A program made the position numbers and the translations under genes. A stretch of 64,000 nucleotides of DNA, taken from Undaria pinnatifida (Eukaryota > Sar > Phaeophyceae > Laminariales > Alariaceae). The number at the start of each line of letters is the position of its first letter. Positions within the stretch are counted from its first letter, which is position 1. The notes under the pieces were generated by a model, which ran no database searches, was not told the origin of the DNA, and saw nothing but the letters and a program-made list of their open reading frames with translations. Location: positions 14,012,214-14,076,213 of the forward strand of contig JABAKD010000011.1 in NCBI GenBank assembly GCA_012845835.1, read 5' to 3'. Of the stretch, positions 54,201-64,000 are shown in pieces.

Positions 54201-57200
54201 CCCCCCCCCCCTCCCTTCCCCCCCCCTCCAACCCCGCTCCCTTTTGATTAAAACCAGGCCCCCACGTCCTTCGAAACTTCGCCCTCCCCTCACCGGTTAT
54301 TCGACTTACAGGATTCACTTGATACACGGATGCATTTCCTTCCACAGCTGTCAGGTTTTGTCCCCCTCAGAAACGGGGTTTATAGTTTCCGCGCACAGAC
54401 TGACTAACATCACCCTGTTGACCCTGATGGTCACACTGCCTGTAGTTGCAAGGGGAGTCGCCGACCTATATCCTTAATGAGGACACACAACCCGTGATAC
54501 GCGCGATCGGAGTATCACACACAGCTTGCAAAGATGAGTTTCGACAAATGTTCGATCTCACAGCTGGAGTGTATTTTCATTTTTTATAATATACGTTGTA
54601 GTGTTTTCTGGGTGGCAAGCGATGTAGTCGGTGTTTTCAGGCGCGAGTAATGAGACGTATGTACCAGTGTGGACCTGGCACATCGTAGGCTGACTCCCGA
54701 TTTCACTGTTCTTACGGAGTACCTGCTATAATTATTCTTCTGGCGAAGTCATGAATTGCGTCAGCTATGGTCTTCGTACCACTTTTGGTTTGTGTTTTTC
54801 CCTGGGGTATTCCTCCACTCCAGAGTGACGGCTTCAGTGCATCGCACTAACTGACTTGATCATGCGAGTTAATGTGACAACAACAACAACGACAACAACA
54901 ACAACAACGACAATAACAACAACAACAACTACTACTACTACAACTAACGTACGTGCAATAAACACGCCATATTATAGTGCGGAAACCCACCAAGAGGAGA
55001 GAGAGAGGAGAGAGGAGAGAGGAGTGACAAGGAGCCCACGGCCACAATAGACGAAATCACCCCAGCAAATGGTGCCACGGGCGCTGCGGCGCTGCTGCTG
55101 AAAGATCTCCGCCATCCCCCCGGCTGTTGCTCCTCCTTTTCACGCGCTCCTTCATGATACGGAGTATTAATTATTAAATATGACACGTTAGAACGATTTA
55201 TACTGCACCAGCGCGAATACCAACAACACCAAGAACGTCACATCATCAACACACGTTGCATGCATTTTTCTTGGACTTTTATCTTGATTTTTTCTGTGTA
55301 GATGAGACTGCAACCACCCCCGGCCAATAAATACAGTTGGGAGTTTTAAGCCCCGATTGTGTTGGGAAATGAATCGAAAATGCGTATTTTTGGCGTTAGT
55401 CGCTTCTCTCGGCCAGTATACTGCTTACAGTCCAGTATACTGATTGATTTTTACCGCAGTATATTCGATACTGACTAAGTCAGCCAGTGTCCAGCCCTAC
55501 CAAATAGTGGAATTTGAAATGTGTATGCTGTCTACTGCTACTGCTGTAGGTCGTGGGTTCTGATTACTGATGTACTACAACCAATGTCGTTTCCATAGTG
55601 ATTCTACCTCCAATACCCCTACTTTGATCTATATATTAATACCTTATACTGTGACGGGGATACGTATGATATGGTAACTCTGCTGTAATATTAATGGTGG
55701 TCAGAACCAAATATGGTGAGTACCTGGTACTGTATACTAATATATTAATAATATGATACTAATAGTCGCAATAGGGGAATTGACCTATTAATAGTATACC
55801 TGGTATAGGCTTGTGCGTTCTGATTATTGCGGTTTCAAGTATCACATACAGCAGTAGATTCTATAGACTATAACTGCTGGTATAATACCCCCCGCGACTT
55901 GTGGTATTATAATACAATAGGCATATGGCTTTCATCTCAGCTTTTGCCGAGCCCCAATCCAATTGGCCGAGGGTCCCCCCCCCGCCTTTATCCCAGCGCT
56001 TTCCAAGCCCCAATCCCATTGGCCGAGGGTCCTCCCCCCGCCCCTCCTCGGCCAATCAGGGGGCGAGGCGCGCAGCGGGAGTTGCCCCTCGGGGAACCCC
56101 CCCGGTCCCGCCGCACCGGTTCAGCCAATTCAGTGCCCATAATCTCAACGTACTCATTCATACGTAGATTGAAAGCAGATTCGACTGGCAGAATTCAGGG
56201 CGACTTGATTGTCGAAACACAGCAGAAACCAATCGCACAACACCAGCAGCAGCGTTCAGTAGCAAGGATCAAGGAAGCAACACACAACACAACAACCGCA
56301 CCAACACGACATCCGCTTCCAGTTCGCCGACAAAAGACAACAACCAGCAGCAGAAACCCAACGCGCGGTTGTTGTGTTGTGGTCATTTTTTGTCGTCGAA
56401 CTGAAGCGGGTGTCGTGTCGTGCGGTTGTTGTGATGTGTGATGCTTCCTTGCTCCTTCCTGCTGAACACTGCTGTTTTGCGGTGGGTTTTCTGCTGCTTC
56501 GAGAGTCAAGTTGCGCTGATCTCTGCAAGCCGGATCTGCAACAACTCTATCAATGAGTATGACGAGATCATAGTCGCTCATTTTGCTCAACGGGTGCGGG
56601 GGGACCGGGTTCTCCCCCCGAGGGGCAACTCCCGCCGCGTGTTAGCTGGGTATAGAGTTCTCCCTAACTTCCCCACTGCCCACACTAAATTTAAAGATAG
56701 AAAATCGAGCGCGCACAACAGTAAACGCATCTGTTTGCTGTTGTACTGCTGTAGCGTTGTTTTCTCCGCTACCAGCACCACGCGTATAGCAAACCCCTAC
56801 ATCTATGCGACATGAAGCTGTTGGATTTGCCTTTCGCCCCCACCCCTTCGAACACTCCGCCCTCTACTCACTGGTTGCACGACTTACAGGATATATACAA
56901 TAAAGTTATGCATTCCTTCCACAACCGTCAGATTTGTTCCCTTCGAGGATTTATAGTTTCCGCGCACAGATTGAGCTGCCCCACCCGTTCCCCCCCCCCC
57001 CCGCTCCCTCTTTTTCAAACCCAGGCCCCCACGCCCCTAAAAACTCCGCCGTCCCCTCACGGGTTATACGACTTACAGGATACGCTTGATAAACCGATGC
57101 ATTTCCTTCCACAGCTGTCAGATTTTGTCCCCCTCAAAAACGAGTTTTATAGTTTCCGCGCGCAGACTGACTAACATCACCCTGTTGACCCTGATAGCTG

Positions 57201-60200
57201 CATTGTAGTTCCGAGGGGAGTCGCCGACCTATATCCTTAATGAGGACACACAACCCGTAATACGCGCGATCGGAGTATCACACACAGCTTGCAAATATGA
57301 GTTTCGACAAAATCTTGATCTCACAGCTGGAGCGTTTTTTATTTTTTTTGTAATACCGGCCTGCTCTGGCGAAGTTCGCGAGCACGAACCAACCTATCTG
57401 GTTGCTGCTTTACGTACTGCTGTACTTGACGTAGCACATGATGGGTGGGTTGGCTGGTGGGTGGATGGCTTGGTCGGTGGGTGGATGGGTGTGTTCGGTG
57501 GTACGTGGGTGAGGGTTTTCGTGCCTGTGGGAGGCGTCCTCGCTATGTTGTCGTTCGGTACGGTGAGCATACCAGGTCCCGTTCAGTGCAAATCGAGTTC
57601 GAGATCGGTGCAACTTGGCAGTTGGTTCTCGAAGCAGCAGAAATCCACCTCGCACAATACTCTTGAACAATCAGCAGCAAGGAGCATAACAAGGAGGAAT
57701 CAACGACACACAACAACACACCAACACGAAGCCCGCGCTTCTACGAGGTGACCGGCAAACGGCCCAAACAGCAGCATCATCATCGCGCACAACCGCTGGT
57801 AACAGTCGGGGGCCTTTTCGCCGACGGGGTGGTAGCACCGGCCCTACGGGAGGTTCTTCCACCATTCTTATCCCACACTATCTGAAAAGAACTGATCCGA
57901 AGATACATCCGTATATTGATAGATAACACACGCTAACACCCCTCGGAATATTGTGGAGGTTGACCTTCTCAACAATGGGGTGTTAGCGCCTATGGAATCA
58001 ACCACACGTCGGGCAGATCATCAGTTCCTACTTGATTATCTAGATGTTTTAGGGAAGATCTGTATGATCTGTATGGTCTAGCTCATGTTGACGGGTGGGA
58101 GGCATACGATCTGCATGATCTTGCACGCCTTTCCTGGTTTAGATCTGTACTACACAGATTCTGCACCATATATCATATCGGCAGATATATGATGGGATCT
58201 AGATGATCTACTTCGAAGTATATGATGTAGATCTTGATCTGTCGGAGGTGTGGAGCAGTACAAAAAAAAGCGCCAATAAATGTGTGCAAAAAAAAAAAAA
58301 TGGTCCAGCTTGAAATAGCTTTTCACCCGCGTTGCAGGTACCAGTGTACCAGGTATCGTTTATTGTAACATGTCATACTGCACGAGGTTAATTTTTCAAA
58401 TCGAAAACCTCAAAATTGAGTGCTGCATGTGCTGCATGTGCTGCATGGCAGAAATGCCTTTGTTCTCGTTGTTGCTCGTTTTTATCTGTGTGGAATCGTA
58501 TTTTGGCCACCTGTCTTGATATGATAGGCAACGAATCGGTGAATGCAGGTGATATCGATCTTCTCGTCGTGTCCTCAGGTCTCAGGTCTTGTGTACAACA
58601 CCAATTCCAATCCCACGTTGATCGGGAAGGGGTCTTTTGTGCAATTAACACGAAGTTTGTGTCAAAAATGCCGGTAAGAATAAATAAATAAATAGTTTTT
58701 CGAGTTTTTGCAGATATCTTAGCGAGATCGAGTCGGATTCCCAAAAATGTTTCTCACCCCGGACAGCTCATGAGCTATATCATGAGCTATAAGCTATATC
58801 ATGAGCTTTATCATCTGTCGTTTATAGCCCACGCCTTCCAGACATGCACAGATGAGCTATATCCTGTACCTCAAGCCAGGGAAAACAAGTGTAGCTCATA
58901 CAGCTTCCTATTGCTCATCCCAGGGAAACACGTGCAGCTCATTCAGCTCCTACAGCTCCCCCTGGGAAAAGATGTGCAGATGAGCTATAGGCTTTGAAAC
59001 CAAGCGCAGATGAGCTACGTCCTGTAGCTCAAGCCAGGAAAACATGTGTGTAGCTCACGTAGCTCGTATAGCTCACCAGTGAGCTACGTTAAAAAACGGG
59101 CTAGCTCGAGCTACATCCTATACGGTGAGCTGATTTGTGCGGGGTGTGAAATGTTCGTATTTTTTCACACCTGATACCTGGTACACTTGTTTTGCATTTG
59201 TACACTGGTTTTCCATTTGCATGAGGCGTGGTCTCAAGAGTCGGCGCCTCACAGTCCTAACTCGCAGCGGCTCTCAAGATCGACTCTAGGAACGATTCTC
59301 TGATTTTGGCCGGCCCAACGACTCACCTATTATTTAAATAATAGTACGTGCCCCGCCCGACGACCCGATGCATAGATGTGAGGAGACGGTGAGCGAAGGG
59401 AAAACACGCCGCGGTCAAGGGTGTAAAAAAGCAAGCGTTCCGCGCTAAAAGTTATCAATAGTAGTTTGGCGTCAGTCGAAGTAAAATTACTGGAAACTCG
59501 AGTGTAAAACCAAGCGTTCCACACTACGTAAAAGCTGCGACCAGCTTAGGAGTAGCGTGGAAGTATGTTACTGGAAGATCGGGGGTAAACCCTAGCGTTC
59601 CACACTAAAACCTAGTAGTTTGGCGTCAGTCGAAGTAAATTCCTGGAAAATTACCGTCTGTGAAGAGGCTAAGCTGGAAGTGCCCGTCTCCTGACATCGA
59701 TGCCCAACAATGTACAGTATGTACCCCATTTGCAGTTTTTAGTTGTTTGGTACCATTTTGGGAAGCTTACACACCAACGCCCAATACCGGCAAGCGATTG
59801 TGTTAAGGCTTGCGTCCGGGTTACGTTGGGTTGGGTTGGATCGGGCTGGGTTGAGGCTTTCCTGCTTCCCACGGACGCCCAATGTAACGTGTACTCAATG
59901 TAACATATATGCAATGTAACATACGTACACGCAATAAAATATATATATACGAAGCACTCAATGCAATATGTACACAATGTAACATACACAATGTAACAAA
60001 TACGCAATGCTGGATTTTTCGTAGCCAAAAATGCAGCAGAGAGCGAGGTCCTAGCGAGAGCGACAAAGTATTGATCGTATCTTGTGTCATCGTTGTGGGC
60101 CGTCGTCTGGCATGACATGGAGCACCGTGTTGGGGTGGTTTGTTGGTTATGTTGCAGCATTTGTTGAACATCGCGAGGTGCTGCTGCTGTATTTGCCTAC

Positions 60201-60918
60201 AACTTAACTTTATTATTACCCTTGTGGATGCTTTTGCTGTAACAATGATACGACAAGTGCGAGTGCGCGGTCGGCGATGCTGCTGGTGTTTGCTCGTGTA
60301 CACGGGGCTTCCCTTCTTCCTTCTCGCAATTGTGCAGATAAGACTACTCTTGGTACTGCAGTATTCAAAATTGTGCACATGTTTTCGCAGCTATAACAGC
60401 CTTATGGATATGCAGAACAACTTATGCTTCCGCGCAATTTCCTTAGACTGTGGTCCACTTAAAAAGCGCTGTTTGTGAATTATGCTTCAAAAGTCTTTTG
60501 AAACCGTCACCGAAAAGCCCATCATATGCCAGCGGCTGTTATCAACGTCACCGAACAGCCCGATGCTGCTGTCCGCAGCTGTCAACGGGCAGGCTGTACG
60601 CCAGGTAGCTGTACCCTTTGCGTTTATGATGCGCCATACCGGTACGCCTGTTGTTGATGATGTTGTTCTCACATTAACTCGCATAATCAAGTCCGTGGTC
60701 ACAGGACGGGCTCCCGTCACTCTGGAGCTGAGGAATACCCCAGGGCAAAAACACAAACCAAAGGTGGTACACGCATATATCACAGCTGACGCAATCCATG
60801 CCTCCGCCAGAAACATATACAAAGTAAAATCGGGAGTCAGCCTATATGTATGGGTTTTGGTGATGTCGCTGCCGGTGTTTTTGCCTCTGTTTCTACTATG
60901 CTTGTATCGCGATCTCCC

Positions 60919-60958
<40 letters not shown>

Positions 60959-60959
60959 T

Positions 60960-61000
<41 letters not shown>

Positions 61001-62757
61001 TGATGGTACTTAGTTTTACTGCTGCAGGTATTGATGTCTCTGTTACTATTGAGGCCATCTTCTCTCTGGTGGTGCTGGCACAAGCACAACGGCATACAAC
61101 ACTACTCACCCCTGTTTGTCATGGTAAACGCGCGTGTACCCCTCCGTGCACCATGCGTGTTGTCCCTGCTGCTGCTGGTGTCTGCTATTGCTGTCCTCTC
61201 TCTGTGCTATTGTTCGTGCTGTTGCTGTGACGTTGCTGGGGGTCGCTGTCTATGTTGCTGCCGCCGCCATCCTCTCTGTTGTTGCAACTTGCACGTGCAC
61301 TGCAAGTACTCATTCTCTGCTTCCGCCATTGATGCTGTACTCTCATCTTACGTGTGTGTTGTGTGTCTTCTTTCGCATTACATCGGGTCTTTCTACCCAA
61401 CGTCATCATCAGTAGAACACCTCAGTGTTGATCCCAATTCATCCTAGAGAGGTACTAATTTTATGGTCACATACTGCTGTGAAACAGATAAACCAAAATC
61501 AAATGTTCACGTGTGTCCCTAAAACTGGTGGTCTGCCCATCGGCCACTAAAAATAGGCATTGCCGTACGCACTGCCAACAGCAGCAGCTTGCGCATATCA
61601 TTAGTATTGACCATTCAATCGGTCGAACTCACAGCTGACGTAGCCAAAATAGTTTTACAAGACACGCACTCCTGTATGTCATACCGGTATAGTATGCGTG
61701 CATTCCTATGACAGCCTTTTTTTTTCTTCTTCTCTCACACTTTTACCTTCAAGCTTCTGAACAAGCCGTGGTCACAGGTGTCGTCCCTTCTCCCCTCCGA
61801 ATCTTGCCTTCAATTTTTATCGCGCATAGGGCTCAGCAATCCCACTGCTCGTTGATTTTTTATCGAGTGTTGCTAACTCACGCTCTCGCGCTTTCCACAA
61901 GTCAATTTGTGCACAAGGAATAGTCCCAACGAATGTATACGAGTATGCACTCGGCGGGGCTCGAACTCACGAAACTGACCTATACCAGGCTCGAGGATAA
62001 CCTGATACGCCACCGGGGCGACCGGCTTCTACAGCCTTATTGTCATACGAGTGTAAATATTGCGCCACCGGCTTTGCTTCGCCCAGACCTGCGAGTACGA
62101 GTATCACTTACACGCCCAAGGGATATCTTGTAACAATCAAAACTGTGCAGATAGCGCAGTATTCGCTCTATTGAATAGCAAGAAAGTAAATGAATTACAG
62201 GACACCATATTATCCTATTTTAGCACATCATAATTGGGTACCAGGTGTCATCTAAAGATGGCGGAACATGTTACGTCGTCCAGTTTTGTTGCACTTTTTT
62301 CGTTGACCGTTAATACCAGGTATGTTGTTACTGCTGTTGTATTTTTGCCCTCCGATAATATAGCCTAGATGCCGTTCCGATATACGTCGAATATCCTCCC
62401 GTAGAGCACCAGTATCTCTCCCTATGACCCTCTGCCAACCGTTTCCCAATTTCCCGTCCTACTGTGATGTATATTTCGTTTCCGATCTTTGTTGCGTTTT
62501 GTTTTCGCTGCTCGTTTTTGTTGTTTTGCGTCGCTCGTTTTTGTTGTTTTGCGTTGCTCGTTTTTGTTGTTGTTCAGGACGTCTCTTCTGAGAAGGGAGA
62601 GGAAAACGCCTCAACGCACCCCCTCTTGGCAAGCAAGCGCGGCTTCCGATCCGTGTCCTCGCCGGCACTAACACAATTCGCGCATTACGCCGAACAGGCC
62701 CCAAGGCTCCAGACACCCCCCTTCAAGCGTAGGAAGAGCGTCTCTAGTTTCGTATAG
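44760..62757 (+). CDS. Gln/Gly-rich protein with KGKWTPEEE-DPMRITKKFAG core; 3' extent uncertain
   Basis: I recognise the core from uncharacterised stramenopile (diatom-like) proteins but know no established function. Exon A (44760-45292) ends RKGKWTPEEEVYTTKIINDF, LRSYLSEKLN and a split Cys codon. Exon B (46101-47646) starts DPMRITKKFAGASCIGKRVF, so the core is interrupted by one phase-2 intron, and ends LLLGFFRSVHEK. Poly-Gln and poly-Gly tracts surround the core. Exon B shifts frame at three G-homopolymers, each by the same amount, with no net change. A terminal exon at 62578-62757 fits in phase but needs a 14.9-kb intron. The aromatic and acidic run in exon A could be mistaken for a Myb repeat, but the Trp spacing does not fit. 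Likely nuclear, judging from the basic C-terminus (inference). Confidence 0.6.
45293..46100. other. Intron between exons A and B of the third gene
   Basis: An 808-bp GT-AG intron. It contains a short CAG repeat (45590-45625) and GTACCTGGTAC at 45856; the last 120 bp are a C-rich pyrimidine stretch before the acceptor. No gene seen. Confidence 0.7.
46101..47646 (+). CDS. Core-protein gene exon B: conserved DPMRITKKFAG, Gly-rich, with frame changes
   Basis: Acceptor CTCCTAG|T completes Cys. The exon reads DPMRITKKFAGASCIGKRVF, a helical segment (RRELEEMERKFHIRLESM), then long Gly/Ala/Ser stretches. The plausible frame changes near 46510-46550, 46920-46960 and 47470-47492, each at a G-run, and each time to the next frame (46102 frame, +1, +2, back). 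Convincing composition continues in each: SRSPSPGAHGPHS, QYRPHQHHQQQGQ, then SEISDQDAGGLLLGFFRSVH and the donor GAG|GTGAGT. Sequence error, true indels, or unseen introns in the Gly-rich part are all possible. Confidence 0.65.
47690..48480 (+). repeat. About eight ~100-bp tandem units after the exon B donor
   Basis: Units share CCCCTTGTTTAGAATGCTTT, CAAATTGAAACCCGTCAAAT and ATGGGTGGAGTGGACGCTTG. The part GTGGACGCTTCGGGAGGTGA parallels the exon end GCGGACGAGCTCGGAGAG|GTGA, so units seem to include donor copies. A single stray unit is at 49455-49520. Confidence 0.85.
49560..49725. repeat. Dispersed ~150-bp repeat, copy 3
   Basis: CTCTGTAGTGCCGGTATGTG, GCGCTATAGAGGGAAATAC and GTCAGCATTACTCAACCGGC match copies 1 and 2. 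Confidence 0.75.
49770..50210. mobile_element. CAGCTG-family element, copy 4 (reverse)
   Basis: Near-identical inverse of 26218-26640, including the AATAATATACTGGTGCCAAA segment and matching C-runs; ends CAGCTGGAGTGTATTTTAAT. Confidence 0.84.
50353..50400. repeat. (CCCCCT)n hexanucleotide repeat
   Basis: Eight perfect CCCCCT units; long C-runs also occur nearby at 49780-49800. Confidence 0.95.
52990..53150. repeat. (CTA)n microsatellite flanking SINE copy 2
   Basis: Degenerate CTA/CTG triplets; the same tract resumes at 53485-53515 beyond the SINE, so the SINE probably inserted within it. Another (CTA)n tract is at 13981-14020. Confidence 0.9.
53155..53470 (-). mobile_element. tRNA-derived SINE, copy 2
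   Basis: Minus-strand A box TGGCGTATCAGG, B box GAGTTCGAGCCC, same body, tail GTGTGAGAAAAAAATAAAG. Flanked by CTA trinucleotide tracts on both sides. Confidence 0.86.
53899..54593. mobile_element. CAGCTG-family element, copy 5, both inverted arms present
   Basis: Left arm TATATTATAAAAATTAAAAT / ACACTCCAGCTGTGAGATCG / GCAAGCTGTGTGTGATACTC; right arm is the inverse, ending TTTTATAATATAC. Arms of about 95 bp bracket ~500 bp of C-rich non-coding sequence. This copy defines the element's ends. Confidence 0.87.
54594..56059. other. Long intron or intergenic region, middle part
   Basis: Contains (ACA)n, a (GAGA)n-like stretch at 54995-55025 and many TATTAATA words; no gene recognised. Confidence 0.45.
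54875..54945. repeat. (ACA)n microsatellite
   Basis: Degenerate ACAACA with ACT triplets. Confidence 0.9.
56060..56660. mobile_element. Foldback element with ~270-bp inverted arms
   Basis: The left arm runs from GCGGGAGTTGCCCCTCGGGG through GAAACACAGCAGAAACCAAT, AGCAAGGATCAAGGAAGC and ACACGACATCCGCTTCC. The right arm reads the same blocks inverted and ends CCCCGAGGGGCAACTCCCGC. Arms are diverged, with a short spacer. No transposase. A third, partial arm lies at 57585-57750. Confidence 0.85.
56900..57345. mobile_element. CAGCTG-family element, copy 6 (reverse)
   Basis: Internal blocks CACAACCGTCAGATTTGTTC and TTTATAGTTTCCGCGCACAG are duplicated; right end TCTCACAGCTGGAGCG. Left arm absent. 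Confidence 0.8.
57585..57750. mobile_element. Partial arm of the foldback element
   Basis: CGAAGCAGCAGAAATCCACC, AATCAGCAGCAAGGAGCATA and CACCAACACGAAGCCCGCGC match the left arm of 56060-56660. Confidence 0.75.
58002..58253. mobile_element. GATC-word MITE, copy 5 (inverted)
   Basis: Ends CCACACGTCGGGCAGATCAT and (reversed) CCACACCTCCGACAGATCAA. The interior runs opposite to copies 1-4. Sits in the long intron of the third gene. Confidence 0.8.
58753..59149. mobile_element. AGCT-word sister MITE
   Basis: Same layout as the GATC family (ends TCTCACCCCGGACAGCTCAT and reversed TCACACCCCGCACAAATCAG; interior CCAGGGAAACACGTGCAGCT), but the internal AGATCAT words are AGCTCAT throughout. Lies 500 bp from GATC copy 5. 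Confidence 0.78.
59377..59696. mobile_element. AGGAGACGG MITE, copy 3
   Basis: Ends TGTGAGGAGACGG and CCGTCTCCTGACA, 320 bp. The AAGCGTTCC(A/G)C(A/G)CTA block is present three times inside, which explains the greater length. Confidence 0.84.
60690..60805. repeat. Dispersed ~110-bp repeat (also 33835-33960 and 54740-54835 inverted)
   Basis: Shared blocks: TCACTCTGGAG, GGAATACCCCAGGG, AACCAAA and GTGGTAC(A/G)CG, then ATATATCACAGCTGA(C/A)GCAA. The 60690 copy is inside element B. Confidence 0.72.
60918..61000. repeat. (CTG)n/(TTGCTG)n inside element copy B
   Basis: Triplet expansion within a CTG-rich part that is much shorter in copy A (17507-17530), so it expanded after the copies separated. 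Confidence 0.88.
61711..62038 (-). mobile_element. tRNA-derived SINE, copy 3, with target-site duplication
   Basis: Minus-strand A box TGGCGTATCAGG and B box GAGTTCGAGCCC, tail of T/A-rich repeats (GAGAGAAGAAGAAAAAAAAA). Flanked by ACAGCCTT at 61711-61718 and 62031-62038. The insertion lies inside element copy B; the undisturbed site is visible in copy A near 18335. Confidence 0.9.
62578..62757 (+). CDS. Candidate terminal exon, possibly of the core-protein gene
   Basis: After a T-rich tract ending TTGTTCAG, an open frame of 59 residues starts DVSSEKGEENASTHPLLASK, continues FRSVSSPALTQFAHYAEQAP and ends FKRRKSVSSFV with TAG at 62755-62757. The acceptor phase (0) matches the donor at 47646. 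Composition is that of a real polar C-terminus with a basic cluster. It could equally be the last exon of a gene whose earlier exons I cannot see. The acceptor is preceded by three short tandem copies of GCTCGTTTTTGTTGTTTTGC. Confidence 0.45.
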   Translation, partial: DVSSEKGEENASTHPLLASKRGFRSVSSPALTQFAHYAEQAPRLQTPPFKRRKSVSSFV

Positions 62758-64000
62758 ACAAACCAAAAAACTTTAAAACCGAAGGAGGGAGGTTTTTGGT
62801 TTTTGTGTCAGCGGAGGCGGATTTGAAGGGGTGCGGGGGGGGGAGGGGTGAATCCAGAATGAATGGAGCTCACGAGAATCTGCCCATCTGTTTGAGCTAG
62901 TTGCTGGTGCGAGGGAGGTTAAGAGAGGTAGAAGGGGGGGGCAGGGTCGTAAGCTACGCCGTGCTGTAGATTTTTTATGACAAAATCAGCACAATGACAG
63001 GTGGTGAGGCTTGCCTGGGGTGGGGAGAGGGGTGGGGGTGGTGGTGGGTGTACTCCTTGGGTTGCGTTAGGGCCGGGTCGGGGGGGGAGGGGGGGGTTCT
63101 GCTGCTGCGGTGCCGTAGACAGCAGGCACTGCGGTGGTCAGTGGTGGAGGCGGGGTCGCAGTGGCTTCGAGCTGTTTGGTTTCGCTAAGCTTGCGGATGG
63201 CATGTTTTAGGTTGTACCCTAGGAGGCTTGAGTTCGGAGCATAATTGAACAGGGGGGTCAGGCGTTGGGTGGGGGGGTGTTGGGGGGGCGGAGGGCGGAG
63301 GCGAGAAGAAGGGCGGGCCGGGGAGCGGGGGGGGGGTGGGGGGGGGGCGAGCGTGCTCCCTCGTCCGTTGTTTTCTTTTCGTTTTATGTTTCTCGTGGAA
63401 CATTAGGGCATTACGATGCGCTGCGTGTTGTAGAGAACGAAAAACCCTGTTTTCGCGCGATGCGTAGTACCTGGGGGATCGGGTCTCGCTGTGTTTTGTC
63501 TCTTGTCTCTTCTCTCTCCTCTCTTCTGTTTCTTTCTTCTCTCTCTCTGTTTCTCGCTCTCTTGTCTGTTTTCGGTAGATTTGTTTTTTTTTGTTCCTTT
63601 TTTTCTTAGCGCTTGGTCTGGTCTTTTCCCGCGTCGTCTTTGAGAGTCCTGTTTCCTGTTTTTGTTTGGTCTTTGTTTTCATTTTGGAACGTCCTCTCGC
63701 CCTGAGTTCGCTTGACCACCACCTAGTGCTGTTGACGTGCTCGGTTGCGGTCAGGCGGCTATCGCCAAGCCGGCAAAGCTTGGTCCTGAGCGCGAAGCCT
63801 TGTAAGGGTCGGGGGGGATAATAGAAATGGGACGATCCGAAGGGGCGGAGGGAGGGGGTGAGGGGGGGCCGCCCGGACAATTTAACGCCGTTTTTGAACG
63901 TGACTTAAAAACGTCTGTCTCTTGAGATGCGAAACAGTCGCGCTCTAGATCAATAACCTAGCCCATCTGATGCAGCTAGATGCAGGAGTTTGCTGGTGTA
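62758..64000. other. Right flank of the window
   Basis: G-rich then T-rich sequence, probably the 3' untranslated and flanking region of the exon at 62578. The 231-codon minus-strand frame (63185-63880) is Lys/Arg/Glu/Pro-rich because of the skewed composition; not accepted as a gene. Confidence 0.5.

Larger units (their letters stand above)
60429..62120. mobile_element. Non-autonomous DNA element, copy B, interrupted by a SINE
   Basis: Matches copy A from CCGCGCAATTTCCTTAGACT through GAAACCGTCACCGAAAAGCC, the CTG-rich interior, GTGTTGTGTGT, the inverted end near 61600-61641 and the flank ending CTACACGCC-like (62095). SINE copy 3 is inserted at 61719. The left inverted end is not recognisable. 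Confidence 0.78.

Noticed and set aside
63185..63880. 231-codon minus-strand frame rich in Lys/Arg/Glu and Pro
   Set aside because: Explained by TTTTCT/CTCTC and G-rich composition on the plus strand; no domain and no splice or start context.

Overview
This is eukaryotic nuclear DNA, most likely from a photosynthetic stramenopile and probably a brown alga. The evidence is short conserved exons in large GT-AG introns, a signal peptide followed by phenylalanine (a heterokont plastid-targeting presequence) on a SecA protein, a tRNA-derived SINE, and many short inverted-repeat elements. I could not search any database, so the organism is inferred. Nearly all long open frames here are translations of microsatellites or minisatellites, not genes.

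Three genes can be reconstructed. (1) On the minus strand, from 21773 down past the left edge, lies a nuclear secA with a plastid-type presequence. I place 16 exons (about 840 residues), and their splice phases and residue counts agree; the C-terminus is off the window. (2) On the plus strand, 22997-42075, is a complete WD40 protein of the DCAF7/WDR68/LWD/TTG1 family in 8 exons, 338 residues. It is divergent from secA, with 1.2 kb between the two start codons. (3) On the plus strand, from 44760, is a Gln- and Gly-rich protein with a conserved core split by an intron (KGKWTPEEE ... LNC / DPMRITKKFAG). It has two secure exons and a candidate terminal exon at 62578-62757.

The introns hold most of the sequence: minisatellites (2947-4565, 24085-25600, 36960-37670, 47690-48480), an 800-bp (TTG)n tract (40670-41470), three SINE copies, a nested larger DNA element in two copies, and at least four families of short inverted-repeat elements.

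The most unusual signal is a repeated pattern in all three genes. Sequence spanning exon-intron junctions has been copied into the neighbouring intron, always on the intronic side and in the same orientation, from one copy up to about eight. 3' splice-site copies lie upstream of the true exon and 5' splice-site copies lie downstream. Many copies keep the AG or GT splice dinucleotide while their coding part decays. Several minisatellites also begin right at a splice site. This suggests that introns here grow by re-duplication of their own edges, leaving arrays of decoy splice sites. Exon coordinates were worked out by hand and may be off by a base or two.
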